Shown piece after piece: positions 12,671 through 24,449 of a stretch of 64,000 nt of DNA. Below the pieces are notes generated by a model. It searched no databases, was not told where the DNA came from, and saw nothing but the letters and a program-made list of their open reading frames with translations. Each line of letters begins with the position of its first letter. Position 1 is the stretch's first letter. The translations under genes were made by a program, and so were the position numbers. Source of the DNA: Klebsormidium nitens (Eukaryota > Streptophyta > Klebsormidiophyceae > Klebsormidiales > Klebsormidiaceae); assembly GCA_000708835.1 (NCBI GenBank), contig DF237469.1:1-64000 (forward strand), in the 5' to 3' direction.

Positions 12671-13848
12671 TATGATTAGTGTCTGCTTGTTATAATTGTC
12701 AGGCCTCTGCGCATTTCTCGCTCAAGGTAGTCACGATTGTTGTTGGGACGTGCTATTCGTGCGCAGCTGAGCTTCATCAGCTGTTCATCCCCTTTAATCT
12801 CTTGCAGATTATAATCATCCGGTTCTTGACGCTAATTGAAGTCTAGAAGCGAATATCCTTCCGTCGTAACTTCCGCAGCGTTCACCTCTTGTGAATAACC
12901 GACGCCGCTGGTGCACAGATCGAATGCAAGTTGCGAAGCAGCAAAGGCTACAAAACTTCATGCAGCGAGGATCTTGTGTGGAAGTTCCCATCTGCTCTGA
13001 GGCTGAAAACTCTAGAGTGCATAATTCACCCTAGAGGGCCCTAGCTTGAACCGCAGTTTTGAAGGGTCACGTTGAAGCAGAAGGAGCTGCATCATGATCA
13101 CATGTCATTGAGCATGCACCAGCTGCATTATGCAGATTTATATCGAGGTAGGTACCGGTGCCGGTACCCGACTCGAGATGTGGCCCGAGCCTGGACTGAA
13201 ATATATAAGCGGCAGGAATATATTAGCTCCCCAGCTCTAAACCGCACACTAAGCTAGGTGGGTTTAATGATCTTTAATCGTTGGGGGTTGTGGGGTGCAG
13301 ATGGGTTTATTTCTTTTTTATCGTTAAGCTAAAACTTCTATCGTTTACAAGTTGGGAGGCTGCATATAAGACTATCCTCTCATATTTCATTCTTTAAATC
13401 CTGGAAATTTCCCCTCTTCATCAGATCAGACCGTCAGACTTGGCCCTTGGGGGGACCCCTCGTGCGGACGGCAGCTTGTACGCAAACCTGTGCCAGTGCC
13501 GGGATCGGCCTGGCAAGGCGTCCGAAACCACTGAATCTTGATCTACTCAGGCAGCGGCCCGCGAAGGTGTCCGAATTAGGGTTCTAAATTGAAGCGAGCC
13601 TGCCAGCCCTCGCAAAGAAAAGGGGGTCAGGCACACACCGCCCTCACTAGGAAACGTTGAATGCGTCTTCAAGTTCAACTTCGAGCCCCTTGCATAGATC
13701 CGATCAGTCTTAGCAGGCTACACCTTTGCGAGGACTCTGATGGCGATGTTTACATTAGATATCTTGGCTGTGCCGCTTTCTGCATCCTGATATTATTTCA
13801 GAAGCACAAAGCTGCCTCCGTGGAGGGGAGGAAAAGAGGGCGGCAACC
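12671..13848. promoter_or_regulatory. Divergent intergenic region, receptor kinase / CFAP97
   Basis: Both neighbouring genes start outward from this 1.2 kb, so it must hold two promoters. A TATA-like ATATATAAGC lies at about 13201 on the plus strand, some 650 bases before the CFAP97 start codon. A near-palindrome, GGTACCGGTGCCGGTACC, lies at about 13151. No gene is visible. Confidence 0.4.
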
Positions 13849-16395
13849 ATGAGGATCACACGGAAGACTGGGGTCCTGGTAGGCAACAAAGTGATTGCCG
13901 CCCAAGATGAGCAGAGAGCTAGGCGGATTCATGAGTCCAAGTTGCAGACAATGAGGCCGTCTGTAGACAATGCGCAGCCGGAACACTTTGGAAAGATGAA
14001 AGTGAATCGCAAGAGGGCACAATTGGAGGAAGGTGAGGGCGGGCCTGAGATGCAGATGGTTCTGCCTTGTTGAATCTGAATAGTGCTAGGAATGATGGAC
14101 TTGCATCCTGGACTGTACATTTCATGGGAGCGATATACAGAGATTCAGCAGTCAGGGATGAAAGGGCAACTGAAGTTTGATGATCCATCATCTGGGTATG
14201 GTCGGCGGAGAATGTTGGCTGCTTTTAGCGGATGACTCTCGCTGGCCACACCCTTAAAGGAGAGAGTCGGGCAAATGTGGAATGAGGGCAGGGTACTCAT
14301 TTGTTTCCTTCTCAAGTCAACTGCCATAGCAGCATTGCGCGGACTCCTCTGCAGGGTTGAATTTCATTCTGCTACTCAGAGACTATTGTAGCCCCTCGAG
14401 GCAGACTACCCATGAGGATTGCATACAGGAACAGACCTGATTTCGATTGAAGTGCTGTGCATGCATGTGGACCCTATTGCTTGCAAGGAGTGGGTACATA
14501 GTGGGGCTCCAAACAAGTCGCTTCAGCTTGGCCCTTCCCAGGGTTGATGTGAAGTTCCCCCAGCCAAACAATATCTGAAAAGTAGTTGGGATTTGCATCC
14601 TGTCGCCTGGATCAGTACTCGATTATAGTCGTGTGGAGCTGCTGCCAGGCATTTTTTCTACTCGCCTTCTTAAGCTGTCTACTCATCTGCTGGCTTCCCT
14701 TCTTGGGGTACGCATTCCAAAAACTGTCACCTCCGAGCAATTGTTTGAGCGGTCTGGCTGAGAGTTCCGACTGCGACTTTGGTCAGGGGGAGTGAAGGGA
14801 CGAAGCGCTGTGCTTACCTGCTTACAGCAGGCAAAGAAGGGCCCTGGCGCTCTTACTCTCATTCTCAGACGGTGCAAAGAACTAAAAGCTTTGAGCTCCA
14901 TCCACGTCAGTGGCAATGAGACCTTTGTCCTGCCTGACCCAATTCCAAACGCTTAGGAGACGGGGTGGTTGGTTGTGAAACAGAGTCGTGGACTGCAGCT
15001 CTCTGTTTTCTAGATTCCCCTTCTTTGCCATATACCAGCTCAACAGCCTCAGCATAACCCGGGCAATCGCCAATGATGAGTCCTTTGCTCATAAACAAAA
15101 CTGACGGGTTCGCTTCCTAGCAGAGTTCCTGTTTGATATGGGGACGCTGTATGCCTCACTGGAAGGACAAAGACCGCTCCATGCTCCACCACATCACCAC
15201 TTTCAGAACTAGCCTTTCTATCCCGCTTTCTAGGAGTCTTATCGAGATTTCGTACCTTTTGCAGAGCGGTTGTGCGAGATTGAGAAGCAGAACGGGAAGC
15301 TGTTGGACAAGCTCACGCAGATTGCCGCCAAGAGAGGAGTCACGGACCTCAAGCCAGTCACAGCGGGGACTGCGCTTCTCAAGGGGGAGGCCTGCGAGTG
15401 AGCAAAACTCTTCTAAGCTTGCAGAATGCCCGTGTGTTCTCCAGTTTCCGATCAAGCTCAATGAGGAGCGGGTCGACCTGGGCGTACTTCGGATCGACTC
15501 TATGTAACCCTTCCTTGCTCTCTGTTCTTTGGATACAACTTAAGCTGGACTACAGCTGCACAATCCGTGCGAACATTCAAAGTTGCATGTACCGGTCTGT
15601 TCCGCTGCTGGGTGTTCTTGCGAAACAGAAGGAGGCGTTTGAACGAGGAGGCCTGCAAGCTGGATCTCTAACGCATCCAAAACGAGAAGCTGCAGATCTT
15701 GCAGCGAGTCCAACGACCGCTTGAACTTCCTAGCTCAACCCTGACCCGCTTCTTGCAGAACCCGGAGCTTGAACGAGAAGTCGCGCAAGCTGGAGCTGCA
15801 ACGCATCCAGAACGAGAACCTGCAGATCTTGAAGCGGATTCAGCAGTCGCAGGAGAAGTCGAGCCCCGAGATCAACCACGCCTCGCTGGAAAAGGCCTGG
15901 AGCGAGACCGCCCGTGAGTGTAACTCACACATGCCAAATGATACTATTTCGAAGCCCCAACTGCTTCAAGGCCGATCTGGCAGTATGAGAGAAGGGGACG
16001 AGGCCTTGATATGTGCGTTCCTCTGGTCGAGATTTGAATGACCTACCTAAGACGGAAGCCTAATCTGCAAAAGATTGTGGCGCTTCTTCAGTCCTCAGCC
16101 AAAGAATTACCTTGGAACGCTTCTTCTTACTTACGGCAGTGCTTCCAATCACTGGAATCACCTATCAGGAAGCAAGATCAGCCCGATACTGCCGAGCAGA
16201 CTTTAGCAGGCAGCAGTGCTCGGCACGAGACGTCACTTGCACTTGTCGTGAAAGCTGGACCTGTGCTTCTCAAACGCACAGGTCTTATACTTTCCTTCCT
16301 CAGTGGGGCTCAACCGACATCGTAGCACGCCGGGCCTAACATGACTGCGTCCTTTCTCTTCCGCAGGTTATCGGAAGCTTGCTAGCCAGATCTAG
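13849..16395 (+). CDS. CFAP97 / Hemingway-type ciliary protein
   Basis: A small protein of 166 residues in four exons: 13849-14032, 15265-15397, 15759-15913, 16367-16395. All phases agree. The order of motifs is that of the CFAP97 domain: DNAQPEHF, then KVNRKRAQLEEERLCEIEKQN with KLLDKLTQI, then TRSLNEKSRKLELQRI and ENLQILKRIQ, then KAWSETARYRK. In animals, Hemingway and CFAP97 proteins act in assembly or motility of motile cilia. A plant copy points to flagellated zoospores or sperm. The protein is highly charged and mostly helical, with no membrane segment. The start ATG is the first in frame and gives the usual short N-terminus. Intron 2 contains a decayed copy of exon 3 at about 15629-15715 with a TAA stop. 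The gene lies head to head with the receptor kinase. Confidence 0.86.
15629..15715 (+). pseudogene. Decayed copy of CFAP97 exon 3
   Basis: After an acceptor-like AAACAG, the copy aligns from its first base with the working exon that begins at 15759. Both share TTGAACGAG, then AAGCTGGA, CGCATCCA and AACGAGAA. In the exon frame the copy reads LNEEACKLDL, stop, RIQNEKLQILQRV. The TAA replaces CAA of the real exon. It lies 130 bases upstream of the functional exon. It could act as a poison exon if spliced in; otherwise it is a dead duplicate. Confidence 0.8.
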
Positions 16396-18139
16396 CTTCC
16401 GCGCGCTTGCATTGGACAGTATTTAGGGACAGTGGATGGCTGAGGTTGATGATAGGAAGGAGTGACGGAAACTAGCTACTGTCACACTAGACTGTGTAGT
16501 CGGACTAACAGTGACAGAGGCGCTAGGACTGCAAAATGCATGCACACGCTCCGCACACTTTCCAGATTCTTTGTTTCAATCAAGCACACTAGGTATGGAG
16601 ATTGATTCAAGCACTGTACGTAAGATAGCTATATACTAATGACTGGGGCCGCTGACACATACAGATCTGATCAATCATCGTCTTGCCTAGATCACATTCT
16701 GACGTCAAGCGGAATAACCTGTGTATACAAAAGCATCACTGATTTGTATACTTCAAGTTCAGCTCGATCCAATATTGTGGTTACGGCGCGGCCGACCTGT
16801 CAGCTGGCTCGTCGTGTAGCACTGACGGCCGCAGATTTCGTTGTACGTGAGGCCTGGCAATGTTCAATTGTCCTTGCATCCGCCGAGCAAGGCGAAAGGG
16901 GCCGGCTTTATTCAACGTAGAACTGATTACCGTCGGGCAGATTTTGTCAGGACTAAGTTTCATTGAAGACGGTCCGAGTCAGCTGCAGCTTGTGTAGCGA
17001 ACCGGACTCACAAGTGATCTGATTAACTCTCTAGCTGACAAGAATTACCGTGCCGGCCCTACTACGCCGATGGGGCGCAGCATGTGTGGACTATATGATC
17101 GACATGTTCACCTTCAATAACCGCTGAGTCAAGCCTCATTCGTGAAGGGTCACTGCGCCTGCGCGCCATAAGTCAGCATATGAGCTTCCGCATGTGAACC
17201 CTAGACGTTGATCGACAGAATCGTACTACAAAGGTAGGTAGCTAAAGCTCTCATGGACCGTTTAATCAACCGCAATTCATCATGAAGACGGATCACGCCG
17301 TATGTAAATGCTGATTCCTCTAACCGGTCAGGCTGGCTAGCTTCTGATGCTCAACTAAACTTAGGCAAATGGACGTTATTTGTCATCAGCTGCCCATGCC
17401 GCCTGCCACGCGTCAGTGCACACGTTGTCTTCGTACTAAGCTCGTGAATACCGTACGGGTGGGCGGCTCGCTGAGCTCACTGAGCTCACGCGCACGCATG
17501 CATGTCAAGATTTCAGATTTAATACGTACTGATCGTACGTACGTGTAATGTATATAGAGATCAGACCGGCTGTTCTAGTAGATGCCATGGGACGCCCAAT
17601 TATATACCACTGCCAATGCAATGGCCGCTGATCCGATAATGAATCCATTTGTTTGAACGAATGGAGCGATCTTGCTGCAGCACGCCTGGTATAATGGAAC
17701 GTAATTTATCAGATTTCCCGGTCCAAGTCTGATTGAGGAGCTTATATGCCCGGTAGATGAGCATGTTTTGCGCGTAGCTCGTGATCGTGCATTTACACTG
17801 AGTGAGCCGAAAGCCAGGCGGCAGACCAACCTAGAAATTGACATGTTCCGGCTCTATCCCCTGTTGGACTTGTCTAAGTGAATGACGGTCCATCTCTTCC
17901 AAACATTCCGTACCTGTCTTTCATGTCTATCCTGCTCCGCTGAAAATATTTTTGCATCTAGTAGAACGTTGAATCCCTTTTTGAGAGCCAGCAATAGCGG
18001 GAGCTTGTAGCGATCATTGGCCTACATAACGTCCTGATTGGTACGGTAGGCCAGGGGTGCCTAACGCACCTGCTACTCTTTCGATTAGCCTGTCAAAAGG
18101 CATGCGCCGGTTCTGTCTGATCTCGTCAGTGTTAAACGC
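16396..18139. other. Gene-free stretch between two convergent genes
   Basis: CFAP97 ends at the left and the carnosine methyltransferase ends at the right. The minus strand holds scattered open pieces. One at about 17914-18021 reads DRYKLPLLLALKKGFNVLLD and is flanked by splice-like sites. One ending at 17575 reads CCSKIAPFVQTNGFIIG, which recalls the end of a tetraspanin loop. The phases do not join, and no other tetraspanin exons are present. I do not call a gene. Confidence 0.35.
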
Positions 18140-21100
18140 TCAATCCTTGATCATGGTCCAGAATGCACAGTTATATCGGGTCTGCAAGTTAAACACGACG
18201 GTAAAGGTGAGAGTGAAACCATAGATGCAGATCTGACTGTGGTTTTTCACTGTGCAATCGCTAAGCTGTTGCGAATTCCCTGAAAGGTAGACGAACCGAA
18301 GAAAGCAACCAGATCTGAAAGAACGTCCAAAAGAATCAAGAAGGCGCGGCAGAACGATTGGAAAGCATTGCTACATGTACGGTAGAGCGCTATCAAAGTC
18401 ATTCTTGTTGGTCCTGAGTGCCGGCTTTGACGAGAAGGTAAACCGTTCGTTCTTGGCACAAAGCAAGAAAGATACATCAGGAAGAAGGTGAGTTAACACG
18501 GTTGCGGCCCTACCGTCATCATCGAGCGCGGATTGCTTGTGTATGTTGTGGACACAAACTGCGGCTCTCGCTGCATCGATGTGAAGAGAAGAGAGAGGTA
18601 TCTCAAGATCGCCTCTGCTGCAGTCTTCCGTAGTCTCGCAAGCAACCACGAAGTTCAGATAGTGGACCCACTTTGCGAATCCAGGCCATGACTTCACAAG
18701 CAAGGGCAATCAAAGACAGAGGTTCCCGTTTTTCCTACTGAGAGGGACACCAAGAAAGTGTTCCTCAGCTTTCAACTCTTTCAAGGGCGCGTCTGATTCA
18801 AGCGGCCATTTGGATTTCACCAGCAGTTCTGTGATTGACATTCTGCGAGCTTAATCAGCGATGCGCTCACCTTCAGCTTGAGGCCGAACGACCTGGCGAT
18901 TCGCAGGATAGTCTCGAGGCTCAGCTCGACCGATAGCTCCTGCGCGCAACAGCCACAGACGCGTTTGCTCAGACGCGAAAACGCGGCAAGCAGTAAGAAG
19001 GAGGTTTTGCTGGTCAAATAAGGGCGTGCTTGCGATGTAGGGGGTGGGGAGTGCACGAGAATGAGGGGTTTTGAATACTTGCCGACTGTCAGAACGGAGC
19101 TTGTCCCGGGTTCAAAGAAAATGCTTAGGGAGCTTGAGAGCGTTCAGAACGAGCCGGCCGCCCGGGAAAGAAAACGTGAAGCCGAAGAGTCAGCGCGAGT
19201 GAGCATTCGTGCTGAAAAAAAGTGCAAATGAAAGGAGCGGACCTCCAATGAAAGGAGCGGATTCCTTGTACGAGATTCTGTCACCTTGATTCACGCTTCC
19301 AGAGAACGCCCGCTTATGCAAGCAATACATGCCCCCCTGTTGCATTACTCTCAACCGACGCGCGGAACATGGGAAAAGTGCAATCACCACGGCTTCGGAC
19401 CTTACACGGGGCACTTACGTCATCCTGCGAGTACTGATGGGCGTCCGCAAAGTGGTACAGCAGCGGTCCGAAGTTGATCCAGACCTGCAGGGGGTAAAAT
19501 GCGCCATACTACTTTAAAGCGGAGCAACGATTTCAGGGCTGGTCAGCTCATATGCTAGAGCCAGGTACAAGCACTCGTAGGACTTTGGTAGCTGCTTGAG
19601 GGAGTATTAGCAGCTTCCAGGCAGCATTTAGTTGTTGTAAGATCAAATGCGACTTGTTCGAGATCAGAATGTCGTCGAAAATGCAATCCTCGCGCCAACC
19701 GACTGCAGACGGGCGCTGTAAACTGGTGTTCGAATACCGTTAAGATTCCAAACGGAAGGTAGCACTAGATTCAATCTTTGAGGCGTCCAAAAGGGCTGCA
19801 ATTTCAAAAATTTGCGGGATCGGGTGCAGCAGGGTCCTTGGAAGACATTTCCTTGAGACAGATGGTCCAAGCGCGAGCCGCCTGTCGCACTTGCCTCTTA
19901 CTCCAGCTCTTTTCGTAGGTTATGCATCCTTTTCGCGCTTCAACCAAGGTCAGGAAACGACAACCAAAGAATGAGAGAGATAGAGCCCTTGTTGCGCCTG
20001 GTCCACACATCACTCTTGTCCATCACCTCCGCTTCCCAGGAATAGTGCCAATAGGTGGCAAAGCAAACTGAAAAAAGACACGAATCAGCCGAATAGCCGG
20101 AGAGCAGCAAAAGCACCATTCCTATCTAAGCCTTTCGAACACGCTGTCTCGAAAAAAGTCAAAGAGGCGGACCGATGGGCTCACCCCTCCGGGCTTCAAA
20201 ATGCGCGCAATCACCTCCAGGTACGCGATCACGTTGTGCGCGGTGTCGATGAAGAAGCACGTGACCACGCTGTCCCACGCACCTGAAAACGGGCGGAACA
20301 AAAGAGTCGGGCTTCTGCTGACCAGTCTCCATAGTGTCAACTTGATCCAGAGCAGATCAACCAAGTTCTACTTGTGTGTCAACGAACGAGCAGATTTTGG
20401 TGGTTGGCTCCGCGCTCAAATAGCAAGGACTGACAGGAATTGCTCATCAGCTAGCCAACGTGTGGCTTCCCCGAATTGCTCATTTGATTGGAATTAGCCC
20501 AATCAAATCTGAGAGAAATGATCCTGAAACAGGGGTTTTAACCCTTGGGAACGATAGCAGAACGGTAGTCCCCGACAATTCAAAACGAGGGCGCGATTGG
20601 CAGCGATATACCAACTGTCTATCAGACGGACGGAAGAAGGCGCCGCCAATTTGTACACGTGCCACAATCCTGTCCTCAGACGCCACTCTTGAGACCCGTC
20701 AGATCCACAGTTTATCCAAAATCTTACGTTCGCACATTTTGTTCAACTTACCCGCTTGATGGCGGCCCCCGTAGACCTCCAAGAAGTCGCCCGCACACAT
20801 TGAGAACCCGTCCGTGATGCCAGCACTGCAAACAGCCATGCACCATTCTCAGCAGGAAGGTCTCGAGCTTGGATAAAGGATCAGTCGGAGTGCATCACCT
20901 TTTTTGAGCCTTGGTGAACGGGTAGCGTAACAACGCAGGCCGGATCTTGTCGTGTACTCAGCCGCTACTCCCTTTCTGTTTCGATCTTATGAAGTCACGC
21001 CTCAAATTATCCAAGATGGAGTTAGCCTTCTTGCAAACGTGCGCTGAACAACCCACACCGGGGTTATTTTCAAGCCTTTTTCCGACCAGGAACCTGGACG

Positions 21101-24100
21101 AGCACAGACAAAGCAGCGACTGTCAAGGCAGAGGTAAACGCTCAAATCGACAGCGCAACAATGAAACACGAGTAGAAGGATGGCGCTTGCCTGCCCGGGT
21201 GCAAATCTGGAAGCGTGACGGGCCGAAGCATGTCGTCATCCCGCCGCGTATTGCACTGCGAGTGAATGTACGGGTAGAAGGTCCATTCGTGGGCCTGATC
21301 AGTCCTGCAGAGGGCAAGTGCGGGTCAAGCACATTCCTTTCTTGCCTTGAAAAGTTTCGGCAGGTATTTCCGGTTTGTGAGCTACATAGATACCGTTTCT
21401 ATGAAACATGGTGAGGACATTTGCAGGGTCTCCCTCGAAGGTCCATGCTCAAAACTTGGACTAAGGTCTCGTTTCCAAACGCTGATGGTAGATGTAACTT
21501 AAGGATGCTTTCTTGACACCCAAATCCGGAAATGATAGCATCTGCCTACGCTTTCACCATGCAGATCGAGCCTCACCAAACAGAGTCCGCGACTCAAAGC
21601 CGTCTTTCTTTTCCGCCTGAACAACACCGTTCAGAATTCTGTCTATTACCCTTGCTCACTCTTGATCAGCAAAAGACGCCCACTCTCGAAGAGTAACAGC
21701 ACATGGGAGCGGTAACTATCTCAAGAAACAACTATGACAGAACTTTGGATAAAAATCATTCTTGCCCTATATACTTCTGCAAGCAGCAGGCAACTTCCAA
21801 TCCCACTTGACTGTACCCTTCGACCAAAAAGCCGAAATAGCTGCAGCACAAATTCAGCTAATCACAGCTGCAAACGCCGCTCTTTCCTTCGTGGTCGGAA
21901 GCCAAACCAGCCCATGTCGGGAACCCAAAGCACACTCATCGAAGTCAATCACTTCTCCAACTATTCAAACGAAATTCAGTTCTACCCACATGTTGAAGAT
22001 GAAGCCCGACACAAATAGCGTTATGAGAAAGCATACGAGAAAGCATCTAATCCTAAAGCAAGAACCCAGAGTCCGAACATCCGCAAACCCCAGACCACAT
22101 CTCTACCCACATGTTGAGGATGAAGCTGGACACGATGAGCGTGTAGTACGAGAACTCGTTGCCTTGGACTTCGAAGCCCAGGCGCGAGATCTCACACGCA
22201 AGCCGTGCCAGCCCGGCGCCCGGCACGACGCAGCTAAGGGGCTGGGCGGAGCCGGAATTCCCCTCCGGAAAGCAGCTCCGCAGCTCCGCCAGGATCGGAC
22301 CATAGCATGCGGACCTTTCGGCGGCACCCTCGGACGTCCAGTCGCGGACGATGTTCCGCAGGACGCACCGGACCTGGTTTGCAGTAACCAGCTTTGGTTA
22401 GTGCGTACTTATGATGAATCAAAAGGCCAATATGATTTGGATATGGTTATTTCAGCAACCCAGTGGTTGTAACCGTGTCTTATCATGTGCAAACCCTCCT
22501 GTCTTTGGTCGCAGACAATGTGTCGAGAGTGTAAGGGGTAGTAAGCATTGACGGGCTTAAGGTGAAGTCCCCCCTGGCACTTTGATTTCCCAGTAGGTGG
22601 AAGAAATTTAAAGTTTAAGAGGATATAAGAGGATATGAAGGGAAATAAGGAAACGGATCTGAAACAGTGACCAAGCTCGAGTGTTGGACGACGCGGCACG
22701 TTCAAGGTGGGGGCAGAAAATTGCAGAGGGGTTATTCCACACTCGAAATCTCTGCACTTGACCTTGAATCAAAAGACAGGCACAGACTGCGGACACGAGA
22801 CGGACCCGGTCTTTCGTATAACTTCCAACACAAGACAAGATAATGACTGCATCACAAGCTTTCGGCCAAACAAGTTTCTTTCACAAAATTTGACTGATAT
22901 CCTGGGCGCACAAAGCTGACTGATCCTGGTTCAGGGGGACAAGGGCTCAGAACGGCTCGACAACAGTAAAAAAAAGCAAAAGGGCATGGGCCAAAGGTAT
23001 CGATGCTGATTATCGTTTATCAAAATCATAAGGATTGACCTTATCACCTTTTCGACATCGCTAGGAGGAACACGCCTGTGAAAGTCTTCGGTCGCCTGCC
23101 CATCCCCCCACGCATACGGCAGCCCATTTGTATGGGTGTGAACAGGCCGCCCCTCACCATATGCTTCCATACCCGCGTGAGTGTGAACAGGCTCTGAGTC
23201 TCCGTAACCTCTCGTCCTACCAGGGATGTGAACAAGCTCCCTCCCTTCAACAACAGACACACCACCTTGAGTCCGAACAGGTTCGGGCTCTCTGCCTGCA
23301 CCCGCAACATTCTGACTGTGAACAGGCTCCCCCCCTCGGTTCCCATTCACACCAATTCCTGACGTCTCCCAGGGGCCTAGATCCACATCACCACTTGCAG
23401 CCTCCTCTGAGTGGTCGAGCGATCTCTGATCAGCGGGCCCCAATTTTTGGCCCACTTCTCGGGGCGTCGGCTCTGAGGCGCTTGTTTCGGGCCTGCTCCT
23501 TTTCTGGCCGCTCCACCGGACTGCTTCGATTGGTCCATTTCCCTGAGAAGTTCGCTCGAGCGCCCCCCCCGCTACTTGGTCCCCGCCGTCTGTTGACTTC
23601 TCAGTCACTGTTGCTTCCGGCTGCGGAACAGCGGTGGCTGTCCAAGGGTCCTCAGCTTGTCGAGACTGAAAAGGGGCATCAAACGACTGGAGCATGGCGT
23701 CAATCAGAAGTGCGTTCTGGTCGGCGCAGCGGCGCAGGGCTGTGTACTTTGAGGGAAGCTCGGGGACGAGGGCGCGGTGAGGGGGTGTCAGGTGGTGGTA
23801 CGACCGCTCCCACCTGATGATGTCATCTTCTACGGAGCCCCTGGTAGAGAGAAAGCGACACAGCATATTCTAAATGAAGTCATCTTCAATTGACCCCTTG
23901 GTGAAGGAAAGAGGACCAACATATTGGAACTTGAGAAGTGCTTCTGAACGGGGACTGGAACTGGAGTATCAGCATGGTGGGAAGCCAAAGGGCGGTTTGT
24001 GTGAGCACATTCTTGTCGTCTTTTTTCAGCACAGGCGCATCCAAGCATGACGCCCTGCTGCAGCTTGTACAGGAAGATTGGCAGGCCCAAAAGCTGCGGG

Positions 24101-24449
24101 TAGAAAAGGTTCACATCCCCCGAAGTACCAAATCAAAGGTAGGGTGAAATTATCATAGACATTCTTGGTACCACTTGCCTGTGGTCCCAGAAAGCAGAAC
24201 ACTTTTGTCGAGTATGACAGAAGAACATTTGGAACAGTTCTGACATACCACCACCTACCATCACTTTGTGATTGTTTGATTCTATCTCATTTGATTCTTC
24301 ATTCTGTGTACAATTGGTCACCTGTACTCTATGTAGGCATCAAGGACACGCTGCAGCGACTTCATCTCCTCTGCTCTGTCAATGTCGCTGAAGTCTTGCT
24401 CCTCTCTACCGCTCCTTCCATTGAGTGCAGTAGCCTCTGCGGCCTCCAT
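18140..24449 (-). CDS. Carnosine N-methyltransferase (N2227-like, CARNMT1 family)
   Basis: A SAM-dependent methyltransferase of the family that in animals converts carnosine to anserine; the plant substrate is unknown. Ten exons: 24449-24322, 23840-23048, 22373-22111, 21304-21191, 20825-20752, 20282-20185, 19484-19419, 18939-18871, 18570-18514, 18181-18140, giving 567 residues with every phase in agreement. Visible family motifs are [16 protein letters not shown] at the N-terminus, IVRDWTSEG, the SAM loop [84 protein letters not shown] and [12 protein letters not shown]. The usual GLGRL of the SAM loop is GLARL here. Exon 2 carries an insert of roughly 190 disordered residues with a 15-residue repeat. 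The intron after exon 4 has a GC donor. Decayed copies of exon edges flank exons 2 and 3. Confidence 0.92.
21970..22022 (-). pseudogene. Decayed copy of the 3' edge of methyltransferase exon 3
   Basis: The plus-strand words TCTACCCACATGTTGA, GATGAAG and GACAC match the end of exon 3 and its donor, which lies at 22111. On the coding strand the copy reads TTCATCTTCAACAT followed by the donor GTGGGT, exactly as in the real exon (TTCATCCTCAACAT, GTGGGT). It lies 121 bases downstream of the working donor, inside the intron. Confidence 0.75.
23125..23335 (-). repeat. In-frame 45-base (15-residue) tandem repeat in methyltransferase exon 2
   Basis: The coding strand encodes about four and a half units of 15 residues, each opening with (E/R)(P/L)V(H/R): [69 protein letters not shown]. 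On the plus strand this appears as the word GTGAACA(G/A)G every 45 bases. The units differ enough to be an old expansion kept in frame. The region is polar and glycine-rich and is probably a disordered linker. Confidence 0.85.
23870..23896 (-). pseudogene. Decayed copy of the 5' edge of methyltransferase exon 2
   Basis: On the coding strand, AAG then GGGTCAATTGAAGATGACTT matches the true exon start, CAG then GGGCTCCGTAGAAGATGACA, 56 bases further on. The preceding pyrimidine-rich tract is also similar. In frame the copy would read GSIEDDFI then a stop, against GSVEDDII in the gene. Confidence 0.7.

Noticed and set aside
17575-18103. Minus-strand pieces resembling a gene (DRYKLPLLLALKKGFNVLLD; CCSKIAPFVQTNGFIIG, tetraspanin-like end), partly in frame beyond the methyltransferase TGA
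   Set aside because: Splice phases do not agree between the pieces, no other tetraspanin exons exist nearby, and readthrough of the stop is not supported by any motif.
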